Shown one piece after another: positions 26,894 through 37,300 of a DNA stretch of 64,000 nt (positions are counted from its first letter, which is position 1; every line of letters begins with the position of its first letter). A program made the position numbers and the translations under genes. The notes beneath the pieces were generated by a model, which did not search any database, was not told the DNA's origin, and was given only the letters and a program-made list of their open reading frames with translations. Origin of the DNA: G942493375 sp942493375 (GTDB taxonomy: Bacteria; Armatimonadota; UBA5829); the NCBI GenBank assembly GCA_942493375.1, contig OW818698.1:496001-560000 (forward strand), written 5' to 3'.

Positions 26894-27631
26894 TCACCGC
26901 CAGGGCTCCGAAGCAAACCTGCGCAGCACCAGTTCATCCGTAAATGCCGCACCGGTCTGTGTGCACAGATACATCGCAGCTTCAGCGCACTCCAGGGCTG
27001 TCATCCATTCAGGAGAGTCCTCAGATTCCCCTCTAAACTCTCTGAGGTCTCTGGAGAGTTCCGTCAGCACTCCACCAGGACTCAGCATATGGACCCGAAT
27101 TCCAAACTTCTGGGTCTCCAGTGCCAGCACCTTGCTGTAACCCACCAGAGCATGCTTGGAAGCACAGTATGCCCCCTGCTCCGGATATCCACGCCTGCCT
27201 GCCATTGAACCAACGTTGATAATCCGTCCAGTGTGACGCTCCATCATAGAAGGCACAACAGCCTTGCACATCAGGAAAGGTCCCCGCACGTTGGTAGACA
27301 TAATCTCATCCCAAACTTCAGCAGAGGTATCATTCAGCTTATCTAAAGCAATAATCCCAGCATTGTTGATAAGTATATCAATAGGCCCAAGCTCAGCCAC
27401 ACACTCAGCAGCCGCAGCCTCAATAGATGCCTCATTCTGAAGATCCAGTTTAATAGGAACAGCCTTCCCCCCAGCACTGACAACATCGCTGCACACCGCA
27501 TCCAGTGATGCCATATTCCGCCCGCAGGCGCCAATCAAAGCACCCTCAGCAGCAAACAATTCAACAATAGCCTTACCGATACCCTTACCAGCACCAGTAA
27601 CGAGCACCACCAGCCCGTCCAATTTACCCAT
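26894..27631 (-). CDS. SDR-family NAD(P)-dependent oxidoreductase
   Basis: 245 residues from the ATG at 27631, which is 9 nt after GGGGAG; an ATG at 27640 touches that site directly. Classical short-chain dehydrogenase: TGAGKGIG nucleotide-binding loop near residue 11, NNAG near 88, catalytic Ser in VGSMAGRRG near 139 and YCASK (Tyr, Lys) near 154. Closest textbook relatives are 3-oxoacyl-ACP reductases and sugar dehydrogenases; the substrate is not determinable. The C-terminus (DELVLRRFASEPWR) is that of many sugar SDRs. Confidence 0.9.
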   Translation of the reverse strand: MGKLDGLVVLVTGAGKGIGKAIVELFAAEGALIGACGRNMASLDAVCSDVVSAGGKAVPIKLDLQNEASIEAAAAECVAELGPIDILINNAGIIALDKLNDTSAEVWDEIMSTNVRGPFLMCKAVVPSMMERHTGRIINVGSMAGRRGYPEQGAYCASKHALVGYSKVLALETQKFGIRVHMLSPGGVLTELSRDLREFRGESEDSPEWMTALECAEAAMYLCTQTGAAFTDELVLRRFASEPWR

Positions 27632-27658
27632 ATTAATCATCTCCCCGTGTATTTAAAA

Positions 27659-27787
27659 AGGCTTCAGACTTCAGACTTCAGGCTTCAGGAAGGGAAAAAC
27701 GCGCGGTAATCCACAGCCTGCAAAAAAACCATTCCCTTCCGACCTGAAGCCTGAAGTCTGACGCCTGAAGCCTATCCCTTCCGAAGC
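27659..27787. repeat. Word repeat, cttcagacttcagg type
   Basis: The words cttcagacttcaggcttc and, inverted, gacctgaagcctgaagtc build a long imperfect hairpin that fills the space between metW and the SDR gene, with gaaggg / cccttc at the inner edge. Confidence 0.8.
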
Positions 27788-28423
27788 CTATCCCTTCTCT
27801 TGAAGCACAAAAATCGCATAGTCAGCGAAGAAATTGGGATTTGTGGTTACTGTCTTAGCTTCCCCACCCCCGATTACCTCATCCATCTCACTTACAATCT
27901 CCAGATTATGTTCACCACAGAACCTTCGGAAATCGTGGATAGTTGTCAGGTGGATGTTGGGTGAATCATACCAGTCAAAAGGCAGTCCTTTAGTCTTTGG
28001 CATTGACCCCCAAAACATGAGCTGAAATCTGACTCTCCAATACCCGAAGTTCGGGATTGAAATAACCGCTTTCTTGCCGATACGTGCAGCTTCCATTATC
28101 AACTTGTCAGGTCTGTGCAACACCTGCAGGGTATTTGTCAGGATTACATAGTCCATACACTTATCACTGAAGTCAGAGAGCCCCTCGTCCAGGTCACCGT
28201 GGTATACAAACAGGCCCTTTGCAATACATTCCTGCATCGCCACATCAGAGAGTTCAATACCCTGCACTCTGGCACGTTTGATCTTCTGCAGGGCTTTAAG
28301 CAGATGCCCTTCACCGCATCCAAGGTCAAGCACCTTGCTGCCGGGTTCTACAATATCTATAATCCGTCTCAGCTCAGTTGGCACCGACTGGAGGATATCT
28401 TGTTCATTCAAATCATTACTCAT
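27788..28423 (-). CDS. metW: Methionine biosynthesis protein MetW
   Basis: 211 residues. The start chosen (MSNDLNEQD) overlaps the metX stop by 8 bp (ATGAGTAA), typical of translational coupling. It is a class-I methyltransferase fold with the SAM loop VLDLGCGEGHLL near residue 30 and the MetW-specific ILTNTLQVLHRPD and SIPNFGYWRVRFQL segments. In other bacteria MetW partners MetX in making O-acyl-homoserine for methionine synthesis. The metX-metW pair is one of the most conserved gene neighbours, supporting the call. Confidence 0.95.
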   Translation of the reverse strand: MSNDLNEQDILQSVPTELRRIIDIVEPGSKVLDLGCGEGHLLKALQKIKRARVQGIELSDVAMQECIAKGLFVYHGDLDEGLSDFSDKCMDYVILTNTLQVLHRPDKLIMEAARIGKKAVISIPNFGYWRVRFQLMFWGSMPKTKGLPFDWYDSPNIHLTTIHDFRRFCGEHNLEIVSEMDEVIGGGEAKTVTTNPNFFADYAIFVLQEKG

Positions 28424-29576
28424 CGATTTTCGCCCCAACCTGGTCCGCATAATCCAGGAAGTTTTCAATAAGCCTGCTCAGCACTTCCACTTCCAGCAGG
28501 AATGAATCGTGGCCGTAGTCCGATTGTATCTCCGCATAACTGACATCCAGATTATTCCGCCGCAGTGCAGATACTATCTCCCTGGACATATAGGGAGGGA
28601 ACAACCAGTCAGATGAAAACGATATCACCAGAAAAGCAGCTTTAGCCTTACCTAACTCAGTCCTAAGCTCACCACTCGGTTCCGCAAGATCAAAGTAGTC
28701 CATAGCCTTAGATATGTATAGGTAAGAGTTCGCATCGAAACGCTTTACAAACGCATCACCTTTATAGTTCAGATAACTCTCAACCTGAAACTCAGTAGAA
28801 AAGTCATAACTTGGCCGTTCTTTGTTCTGCAGTCCACGCCCGAACTTGGTGTGCATAGATTTATCCGAAAGATAGGTTATATGCCCTATCATTCGAGCAA
28901 TTGCCAACCCTTGCCGTGGAGGTTCAGACCCATAATAGTCTCCGAACTTCCAGTTAGGATCAGCCATTATTGCATGCCTGCCGACCGCATCAAAGGCTAT
29001 CGACTGAGGGGAAAGACGGGCTGTAGTTGCAATTGGAATAACCATCCGCACACACTCAGGATAGGTCACAGCCCACTCAAGAGCCTGCATACCACCCATA
29101 CTCCCGCCGACCACACACATAAGCTGCTCTATACCCAGAGAGTCAATCAACACTTTCTGAGCTTTCACCATATCCTTAATAGTTACAATCGGAAAATCCA
29201 TTCCGTAGGCCATACCGGTTTCAATATTAATCGAACCAGGCCCACTGCTTCCCTTGCAACTACCAATCACATTTGAACAGATCACAAAGTATTTGTTTGT
29301 ATCAAACGCCTTACCAGGCCCCACCATACTGTCCCACCAACCAGCAGTGGAATCATCCGCATGATGCTTGCCAGCCACATGTGCATCCCCGCTAAGCGCA
29401 TGCTCAATCAGAATACAGTTGCTCTTATCCTCATTCATTGTGCCGTACGTTTCATAAGCCAGGACAATAGGCCCCAGCTTCCGACCGCACTCAAGCTCCA
29501 TCTCCCGAGGAGGAGCAGCAAACGTAAAATACTGAGTCTCAACTATACCAACCGAATTACTATCCGAGGTTCCCAT
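28416..29576 (-). CDS. metX: Homoserine O-acetyltransferase
   Basis: 386 residues, ATG at 29576 with AGGAG 7 nt upstream. Alpha/beta-hydrolase fold: oxyanion region HALSGDAHVAG near residue 60, nucleophile elbow VGGSMGGMQALEW (Ser near 155), late Asp in SSDWLFPPYMSREI near 320 and His in SDYGHDSFLLE near 355. It transfers acetyl (or succinyl) from CoA to homoserine, the first committed step to methionine. Distinguishing acetyl from succinyl use needs residue-level comparison I cannot make here. Followed by metW with overlap. Confidence 0.95.
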   Translation of the reverse strand: MGTSDSNSVGIVETQYFTFAAPPREMELECGRKLGPIVLAYETYGTMNEDKSNCILIEHALSGDAHVAGKHHADDSTAGWWDSMVGPGKAFDTNKYFVICSNVIGSCKGSSGPGSINIETGMAYGMDFPIVTIKDMVKAQKVLIDSLGIEQLMCVVGGSMGGMQALEWAVTYPECVRMVIPIATTARLSPQSIAFDAVGRHAIMADPNWKFGDYYGSEPPRQGLAIARMIGHITYLSDKSMHTKFGRGLQNKERPSYDFSTEFQVESYLNYKGDAFVKRFDANSYLYISKAMDYFDLAEPSGELRTELGKAKAAFLVISFSSDWLFPPYMSREIVSALRRNNLDVSYAEIQSDYGHDSFLLEVEVLSRLIENFLDYADQVGAKIDE

Positions 29577-29583
29577 CAATAAT

Positions 29584-29779
29584 CTCCTGAACAGTTGAAA
29601 GCGGAAGTGTTTAATCGATAGTTGAAAGTTGATAGTGGAAAGTTGAAAGTGAAGGGAAGGGAAAAGCTCGAGAAAAATTTGATACCTCTCAACAACCCAC
29701 TCCCTTCACTTTCCACTTTCAACTTTCCACTATCAACTAGTCCCTTCGCTTTCCACTTTCCACTTTCCACTATCAACTA
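29584..29779. repeat. Word repeat, gttgatagtggaaagt type, copy 1
   Basis: Built from the words agttgaaag, agttgatag and gtggaaag on one side and their complements on the other, forming a long hairpin between metX and valS. The valS stop and its last codons (GTT AGT TGA) lie in the repeat. Like elements stand at 41733 and 57236. The 66-codon frame across it is spurious. Confidence 0.85.
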
Positions 29780-32421
29780 ACAAAAAGCGTCTTCCTCTCC
29801 TGCAGTTTGGCCTGTTTGTCTTTGAGCTCAGCTTCTATTCTTCGCTCTTTCTCAACCACCTCTACAGGAGCCTTGGCAACAAATGATTCATTGGACAGCT
29901 TGCCGCTGACTCGCATCAACTCTTTGCCGATAGATGCCAGCTCAGCATCTATACGAGCAATCTCCTTTTCTGCATCAACCAGTCCAGCGATATCCACATA
30001 GAAATCAGCCCCGGACATGTGTGCCCCAGCATATTTATTCCTGTCAGCTTCAGCTATCTCGTCAACAAATTCTAGTGTCTGTACCCGTGCCAATGAACAG
30101 ACTCTACCCATAGAAGCTTCAACAAGTCCGCGTATCTCGGATCCTGCAATTGAGATCAAATCAATAGGCTTCCCTGGCTGAACTCCGGTCTCCGCACGCA
30201 GGTTCCGGATAGTCCGCACTACTTCCATCAGGGTCTCCATATCGGATTCAGACTTATCATCCAGCAGCTCAGCATCACACGCAGGGAATGGAGCAAGCAT
30301 AATAGTGTCGCCAGTATGAGGCAACGCTTGCCAAATCTCTTCTGTAATAAAAGGCATCACCGGATGCAGCAATCGCATAATGGTTTCCAGCACTGTATAC
30401 AACACATTCTGGACAACTGCTTTATCTGCACCCTCGCCGCGAAGCCTGGGCTTAGCCATTTCCAGATACCAGTCACAGTATTCGCTCCAGATGAACTCAT
30501 ACATCCCCTTGGACGCATCATCCATATCGTAGTTCTCAAAGCTGACATTTACTGTCTCAATCACCCTGTTCAACCGCGAAAGAATCCATCTGTCTTCAAG
30601 CTTCAGAGCATTATTATCAATCTCACCCGGTTCAAAACCCTCAAGGTTCATAATCACAAACCGTGAAGCATTCCAGATTTTGTTTCCAAAGTTCCGGACG
30701 CTCTCAACGCGCTGGTCAGAGAACCGCATATCCTGGTTCTTACCTGCATGCAGCACCAGAGAGAACCGAAGAGCATCAGCTCCGTATCTATCAATCAGCT
30801 CAAGAGGGTCCACTCCAGTGCCCAGGGATTTACTCATACGCTTGCCCTCTTCATTCAACACCGTAGCGTAAATATAGACATCCTTAAAGGGTATCTCTCC
30901 ATCCAGATATTCCAAACTGGAGAAGATCATCCTCGCAACCCACAGGTAAAGAATCTCCCTGGATGTAACCAGAACATCGGTAGGATAGAAAGACTTAAGT
31001 AACTCCGTCTCCTCAGGCCAACCCATAGTCGCAAAAGGCCACAGGGCCGATGAGAACCACGTATCAAGTACATCAGTATCCTGGGTAACATTCTTACCAC
31101 CGCACTTTGAACATGCCTCAAGCGCACCCTTTGCCGCTGTAAAGCCACCGCAGTCAGCACACTTCCAGACCGGAATCCGGTGTCCCCACCATAGCTGCCT
31201 GGATATACACCAGTCCCGGACATTCTCCATCCAGTCCAGATAAATCCCTTTATACCTATCAGGGAAGAAACTCACTCTACCATCTTTTACAGCATCGATA
31301 GCCGGTTTAGCCAGCTCCTGCATTTTGCAGAACCACTGTTCAGACAATAATGGCTCAATAACCGTATGGCAGCGTTCGCAGGTGCCGACCTGATGGGTAT
31401 GGTCATCAATCTTAACCAGTAATCCCAGCTTCTCCAGGTCTTTCACAACTGCCTTGCGGGCATCCGCTCTATCCAGTCCCGCATAATCAGGCCCGGCTTT
31501 GGGGCTCATCGTTCCATCCGGATTGATAACCACCACCTGGGGCAGATTGTGCCGCAGGCCTATTTCAAAGTCGTTAGGGTCGTGTGCAGGGGTAGCCTTA
31601 ACAGCACCGGTTCCAAACGCCATATCAACAAAATCATCAGCAATGATCGGAATCTCTCTATCAGTCAAAGGCAGCTTAACTGTCTTGCCAACCAATGCCT
31701 TATACCGGTCATCGTCCGGATTCACCGTAACCGCTGTATCTCCGAGCATAGTCTCAGGCCGTGTAGTAGCTACTGTTATATAGCCCGATCCATCAGCCAG
31801 AGGATAATTGATATACCACAGATGCCCGTTCTGCTCCTGGTGTTCAACTTCAATATCCGAGATAGCCGTATGGCACCTAGGGCACCAGTTAATAACCCTG
31901 GCACCTTTATATATATAGCCTCTGTTGAACAGTCTGATGAATGACTCCAGCACTGCGTCAACATAGCCCTCGTCCATTGTAAAACGTTCGCGCTCCCAGT
32001 CGAATGAGAACCCCATGGTCTTGAACTGGTGCAGGATCTGTCCGCCGTATTCAGCTTTCCATGCCCAGACTCGCTCCAGGAACTTCTCACGCCCAATGTC
32101 GTTTTTAGTAAGTCCCTCACCTGCAAGCTGCTGCTCAACTTTATTCTGTGTTGCTATACCCGCATGATCCGTGCCAGGCAGACACAGAGCATTGTATCCC
32201 TGCATCCTTTTCCAGCGTGTCAACACATCCTGGATCGAATAACACAGGGCATGCCCGATATGCAGAGACCCGGTAACGTTGGGAGGAGGAATAGTTATGC
32301 TGTATTTCTCTTTAGCAGGATCAGGCTCCGCATGGAAGTAGTTCTGCTCCAGCCAAAAATCATACCATTTCTTCTCTACACTCTTAGGATCATACACAGT
32401 AGACAGCGTTTTCTCATTCAT
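29773..32421 (-). CDS. valS: Valyl-tRNA synthetase
   Basis: 882 residues from the ATG at 32421, 12 nt after GGAGGA; the ATG at 32433 touches that site and is less likely. Class-I synthetase: HIGH signature at residues 54-57 (GSLHIGHAL), KMSKS loop as RMSKSLG near 530, WCPRCHTAISDIEVEH zinc-type segment near 195, TTRPETMLGDTAV of the editing domain near 230, and a C-terminal coiled coil (EIARIDAELASIGKEL) that binds the tRNA corner. Length is normal. No T-box leader is visible in the 290 bp before it. Confidence 0.97.
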   Translation of the reverse strand: MNEKTLSTVYDPKSVEKKWYDFWLEQNYFHAEPDPAKEKYSITIPPPNVTGSLHIGHALCYSIQDVLTRWKRMQGYNALCLPGTDHAGIATQNKVEQQLAGEGLTKNDIGREKFLERVWAWKAEYGGQILHQFKTMGFSFDWERERFTMDEGYVDAVLESFIRLFNRGYIYKGARVINWCPRCHTAISDIEVEHQEQNGHLWYINYPLADGSGYITVATTRPETMLGDTAVTVNPDDDRYKALVGKTVKLPLTDREIPIIADDFVDMAFGTGAVKATPAHDPNDFEIGLRHNLPQVVVINPDGTMSPKAGPDYAGLDRADARKAVVKDLEKLGLLVKIDDHTHQVGTCERCHTVIEPLLSEQWFCKMQELAKPAIDAVKDGRVSFFPDRYKGIYLDWMENVRDWCISRQLWWGHRIPVWKCADCGGFTAAKGALEACSKCGGKNVTQDTDVLDTWFSSALWPFATMGWPEETELLKSFYPTDVLVTSREILYLWVARMIFSSLEYLDGEIPFKDVYIYATVLNEEGKRMSKSLGTGVDPLELIDRYGADALRFSLVLHAGKNQDMRFSDQRVESVRNFGNKIWNASRFVIMNLEGFEPGEIDNNALKLEDRWILSRLNRVIETVNVSFENYDMDDASKGMYEFIWSEYCDWYLEMAKPRLRGEGADKAVVQNVLYTVLETIMRLLHPVMPFITEEIWQALPHTGDTIMLAPFPACDAELLDDKSESDMETLMEVVRTIRNLRAETGVQPGKPIDLISIAGSEIRGLVEASMGRVCSLARVQTLEFVDEIAEADRNKYAGAHMSGADFYVDIAGLVDAEKEIARIDAELASIGKELMRVSGKLSNESFVAKAPVEVVEKERRIEAELKDKQAKLQERKTLFVS

Positions 32422-32620
32422 CGTAGAAGCCATTCCTCCAGTTAAAATACAAAGATGCCCCAAGGCATCTTCACAAGAAAGCAATAATAAAAAGGATCAG
32501 TCTTTTATGTCATCCTGAGGCACGAAGGATCTGCTTTTCACCAGTCTTTCGGGACGAACAAAAATCAGTCCGATCGGTCAGATCCGTCAGATCCGTCAGA
32601 TTCATTTAATACCCACCGGT

Positions 32621-32697
32621 GTTTCGGGACTTGAGGGTTGGAAAATCAACTAACAGTATAACTAACTACCTCAAACCCAACCCGGAAGTCCCGAAAC
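32621..32697. repeat. Dispersed palindrome PAL-B, copy 2
   Basis: Same arms as 8228-8305. On the - strand it starts 17 nt after the stop of the UxaC-like gene. The neighbouring 32500-32600 contains a fragment of the gtcatcctgag...gaaggatctg repeat (family of the 60340 array) and short tandem gatccgtca words. Confidence 0.9.
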
Positions 32698-32714
32698 CGC
32701 CGCAAGCACAATCC

Positions 32715-33962
32715 TCACCGCCCCACAAACTCCTCAAAAGCCCCGCCAAATATCAACTTCACATCCCGGACAATCTCATCCTCAGTAACTTTCCAACCGG
32801 TCCTTGTAATATCCAGATACTTATCAGTCAGCACCTTCGCAATTATCTTCCGGGAGTGTGCCCACTTATATACCAACTGGTCCAAAACCCTTGCATCAGA
32901 ATGCTGAGGAGTAATAGACAGCCCCAGAGTCTCAAACCGCATCCTGGTCATATCTTCAATAATGCTGGGATTGTTCAGGAACCACCAGCAGCCAAACAGA
33001 TGCAGATTGTGGAACTTCCGGGTCACAACGCACGCCGTATGCTGGTCTTCTCTGGACAAATTAGTCAGCAGGAACTTGTTCTTCGGATACTCCCTGCACA
33101 GATACTCAACCGTCTGGAGATCACTTCGAGCTGCACCATCACCTGCCAGCCTCAAGTCAGGATTGATCAGTTTCTTGACCCCGATCATCATAGCAAATGG
33201 CAGGTTCAGCTCTTCACCAACAGCCAATACGCATTTCTCAACCAGTTTGCCCCGCGCAGATTCCTCTGGTATACAAAAATCCGGAGGTAAAGAAGCAGCC
33301 ATATAAACCGGATCAAACCGCTTAGCCCAGGTCTTCAGGAATCTTCGAACCTCAGCACAAGTTGCATCATCCAGACTCTCGTTGGCAGCAAATCCCCACT
33401 CAGACAGTCTCAAGCAAGCCGCAGGCCAATTATTGAGCAGTGCATCAATACGCAGAGCAGCCTTAAACCTCGGGTCCCGTTCTTCACAGTCCCATAATGG
33501 TCTCTCAGCATCATCAAATGGATCATTGGTCATAATCACGCCGCGTATGTTAGCAGTCTCAAAGACCTTGTCAATGTACCCGGACGTCGTCTGCTCAGCG
33601 AAGTAGGACCGCAGAAGATTGAGGTCACGCTTGCCAACATTCAGACCCAAAGCGCTCATACAGGTCAATACTCCCCTGCACGCTTCAGATATAGGAGACC
33701 TCTCAATAAACAGATGCTGCCATATGTAGTCCGCCTGTTCCTGTTTGGACATAGCCCAGAACTGGTCATACTCCATTGGAGCAACACGGAAAACCTCAGC
33801 CACCAGGTAATGGTAAGTTAAGAGCTCATCAATCCCCCACAACAGCAGAGAACCAAACCGGGTGTCATATAAATGCGTATGTATATCCAGCACAGGAGTC
33901 TCAAAGACACGCCTCTCCACTACTCCGGAAAGCTCCACGCTGCTAATCAATCTACCCGTCAC
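32715..33962 (-). CDS. Glucuronate isomerase-like amidohydrolase (UxaC family)
   Basis: 415 residues from GTG at 33962 (GGGGTG 8 nt upstream). The metal-binding DIHTHLYD motif of the amidohydrolase superfamily is at residues 26-33, and LGLNVGKRDLNLLRSYF with GVIMTNDPFDD match uronate isomerase-type proteins. It is shorter than typical UxaC (about 470), so it is a divergent member. It may isomerise a uronic acid inside the cell, fitting the glycan theme. It lies between PAL-B hairpins and is not tightly linked to the neighbours. Confidence 0.75.
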   Translation of the reverse strand: MTGRLISSVELSGVVERRVFETPVLDIHTHLYDTRFGSLLLWGIDELLTYHYLVAEVFRVAPMEYDQFWAMSKQEQADYIWQHLFIERSPISEACRGVLTCMSALGLNVGKRDLNLLRSYFAEQTTSGYIDKVFETANIRGVIMTNDPFDDAERPLWDCEERDPRFKAALRIDALLNNWPAACLRLSEWGFAANESLDDATCAEVRRFLKTWAKRFDPVYMAASLPPDFCIPEESARGKLVEKCVLAVGEELNLPFAMMIGVKKLINPDLRLAGDGAARSDLQTVEYLCREYPKNKFLLTNLSREDQHTACVVTRKFHNLHLFGCWWFLNNPSIIEDMTRMRFETLGLSITPQHSDARVLDQLVYKWAHSRKIIAKVLTDKYLDITRTGWKVTEDEIVRDVKLIFGGAFEEFVGR

Positions 33963-34102
33963 CAGATCACACCCCGTAATTAGAAGTTAGAGGTTGGAAG
34001 TTAGAAGTTACAAACCAACCTCAAAATATTGAAAGAGTTCAGTGGTCCACGCGGAACCCCGAGTTATCTAAATGAAGTAACAACTATCGTGTTACTTAGG
34101 AG

Positions 34103-34198
34103 TCTACTGTGAACCGACCTAAAGTCCGTTCGTGCTGAGTAGCGCAAAGCGCGTATCGAAGTATGAATGGACTTCAAATTCTCACAAAACTGAACTGC
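34103..34198. repeat. MITE-like element, copy 1
   Basis: Composite of an outer pair (ttcagt...actgaactg) and an inner palindrome aagtccgttcgtgctg / gaagtatgaatggactt. Two nearly identical copies flank ylxP at 44189 and 44706. The remainder of 33963-34336 has gttagaagttaga words and PAL-B copy 3; no gene is seen. Confidence 0.85.
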
Positions 34199-34222
34199 TA
34201 CGAAATACTGTCATGTGCAGGT

Positions 34223-34300
34223 GTTTCGGGACTTGAGGGTTGGACATGCTAGTGTTGGAGTAACCAACAAAGCTAACATCCAACCCGGAAGTCCCGAAAC
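34223..34300. repeat. Dispersed palindrome PAL-B, copy 3
   Basis: Same arms as 8228-8305. On the - strand it begins 36 nt after the stop codon of the GH78-like gene. Confidence 0.9.
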
Positions 34301-34336
34301 AAAGACCACTGCTTCTTAGTCAGAATGACATATATA

Positions 34337-37300
34337 CTATTCTACATCACCAGCCGTCTCAGGCAAAACCTCTTCACCTTCCACAGCTTTCATAGGTTTC
34401 GCAGGGCTTCGTTTTCGCCGAGGCTTTTTCACCTCAACAACCACCTCATCCGGCGTCTCAACCACGACTGGCTCAACAGCCTCAGCCACAGCAGGTGCAA
34501 CGGTCTCTTCAACAGCCACTTCCGGCTTCTTCCGGGGAGCCCGTCTCCGAGGTTTAGGCTTCACTTCCTCAACCTCAACTACTACCGGAGGAGCCTCCAC
34601 TACCGGAGCAACAGCCACAGACTCAGCAAAAGGATCATAGTCAAAATCCTCAACCGTCAAGCCCCCAACTACTTCCGCCGGTTTCTTCCGCCGCGTATTA
34701 CGACGTCGTTTTGGTTTTTCCTCAACAACCTCTTCAGCAGCATCATCATCAATTATCAACTGTCCACTATCAATTGCCACAGGCTCTTCCATTGTCAATT
34801 CGTCATCGTCAATGACAGCCTCTACTGGTTTCCGCCTGGACCGACTCCGTCGCCGTCGCTTATGAGGTACCTCTACAGGAACTTCTTCAAGTATCGAAGC
34901 ATCATCTACAGGCAATTCCTCACCAGCAGCTTCTACCTCAACACTTTCAACTACCAACTCACCGCTATCAGAAACAGCTTCCCCATTATCTATTGTCAAT
35001 TGTTCATTATCAATTGCTTCAACCGCATGTTTGTGCCTGCTTCGACTGCGTCTCCGCCGCCTCGACCGGGTCTCCCCAACAGGAACTTCCGCACCCTCAA
35101 CAGCCAATGGCTCACTCTCAACTTCCACCGTTTCCTCAGGAGCATTGTCAACTGTCAATTGTCCATTATCAATTGCCAATTCCCCGTCTGCTTCGACCGG
35201 TTTCCGTCTGCTCCTGCTGCGTCTGCGTCGTCTGGACCGGGTCTCCCCAACAGCCTCAGGAGACAATCCAGCTTCTTCTAAAGCCAACTCTCCACCATCA
35301 ACAACAGCCGGCTCCACCGGTACAATGTCAACTTCAGCTGGTTCCTCATCCGGAGTAACTCCGAAATCAATCAATCCGTCAGCCACCAGTTCCGCAGTTT
35401 TCCGCTTGCTCCTGCTTCGACGACGCCGTTTCGAACGCGACTCCGCAGCAGCTTCAGCCGGAGTTTCAACCACTTCAGACGCCTCAATTGTCTTCTCTTC
35501 TTGCTCTCCAACCAATTCAGCCTCAGGAGCAATTTCTGTCTCAACAACAGCAGCACCATCGACTGCCTCCGCCGGTTTTCGGCGCCGAGTCCGCCGTCTA
35601 CGCTTAGATTTCGCATCCGCAACCGCTTCTGGAGACAATTCTTCATTGTCAATTGTCAATTGTCCATTATCAATTGGCTCAGGTGCAGCAACTTCTGCCA
35701 CCGGCTGCACCGGAGCCTCTTCAGGTTTCCTGCCCCGGGGATTGCGTCTGCGTCTCTTTGACTTGTCCTCAGGCTTAACAGCTGCTGGTTCCACTGCTTC
35801 AACAACCTCAGCAACCTCAACACCATCAATCGCAGCAGTAACTGGTTCATCCTCTTTGCGGCGTCTGCGGTCTCCGCCGCGTCCCAGCCGCTGACGGACC
35901 CCATACTGTGAGACACCATCAAGGACTTCAACAGATGCCCATGGGACTTCCGGAAGCAATGACTTATCCGGGGCCGGTCTCCGGGCACTGAAATCAGAAC
36001 AATGGATCCTGTGGCTCCCGGTACTCAAGGTAACACACCCGTTCACCAGCGTCCGTCCGTTCAGCCTGAAGCTGTTGCCAAAGTCATCCCCGATATACAC
36101 GTCCACACGGACATTCTCAGGAACATCTATCTGCATAAGAGTCCCATTCCGGGTCCCTCTCCAACCAACCAGTATCTCTCCCTCAGGAATAACTACAGAA
36201 CTGTCTGCTTGCTTGAGTCCTAATCTGACCGGTGACACAGAATACCTGCCTGCAACTCCAAGTACCCGCTTGACTCCCAAAACTCCGCCAACAACAGCAA
36301 ATAGTCCAGCGCAAGCTAACACATCATACTCGGAACCAGCTCCCTTAGGAGACCCCAAAGTACTGCCGATGATCTCCATCGCTCCATCCAGCTGCTTGTC
36401 TGCTATTAATTGCATAGCCAGCACTGCAGCCTGTTCAGGCTTCAACGCTGTTTCCAGCTCAGGCCTGGCAAGCCAATGGAAAATCCGGCTTCTCTCATAC
36501 TGGTTAAGAACACCTGCACAAGCAGCCTCGATGTTTACATCAGTTGAATATTCACGAATCTTGTGCCAGCCGTCCAGCCCAATACAGAACAGTCCCTTGC
36601 GTTCATCAAACAACCGTCCAATAACTGCCTTGCGCAGAATCACTGCTTTATCCCGGTGTGCATAAGCATCATCTTCTCTACCACACAACCAGGCCGCCGC
36701 AGACATCGCCTCTAAAGCCCGACACAATTTCAAATTGGCAAGCGTAGTGACTTTGCCGGAGATCTCTACCAGGCCATCAGCATTGCGCATAGACCATGAC
36801 TTTTCTATATGCAGATCAAGCACTTTATATAGATCACACACCCGTGAATTATCACCCGTAAGCTCAGCATGCGCCAGTAGGATCGAAGGTACATCCAGTG
36901 GGTCCTTACACCACGTCTCAATAGTATCCAGAAGATAACTTGAAACACCGGTATCGCCATACAGGCTGAATGCAGCCCTGGAAATCGCCGTAAAAGACGT
37001 AGCATCGAGTGTAAATGCCGTGTCATTAACTCCGATTATACTACCAAGTAGACTTGTCGCACGTTCCGCACACTGCTCCCACAATCCTGTTAAGGTGCCG
37101 CGGTTACATTCAAAGTGGGTGTTTTTATCAGATGCAAACGAACCTACTTCGATGTCTACAGTCTTAAGCATTATCGGTTTGCTGCATCGTCGGAACTCTA
37201 TCTGGATAAATCGCGCCTGTCTGGATACAAGACTGCGGATGTCCATATCTCCCTTGCGGAAGTTGACACGCATCATACCAAGGGAAGTATCAGGAAGAGG

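Noticed and set aside
29576..29776. 66-codon frame between metX and valS
   Set aside because: It consists of word repeats only (VESGKWKV-like peptides).
32434..32714. T-box riboswitch before valS
   Set aside because: No T-box sequence, specifier hairpin or antiterminator is visible; the stretch is repeats.
34325..35894. Long + strand frames (318 and 287 codons) opposite the arginine-rich tail
   Set aside because: They mirror the low-complexity, repeat-rich codons of the - strand gene; Ser/Arg/Leu-rich, no site before the start, and the - strand frame continues a folded domain.
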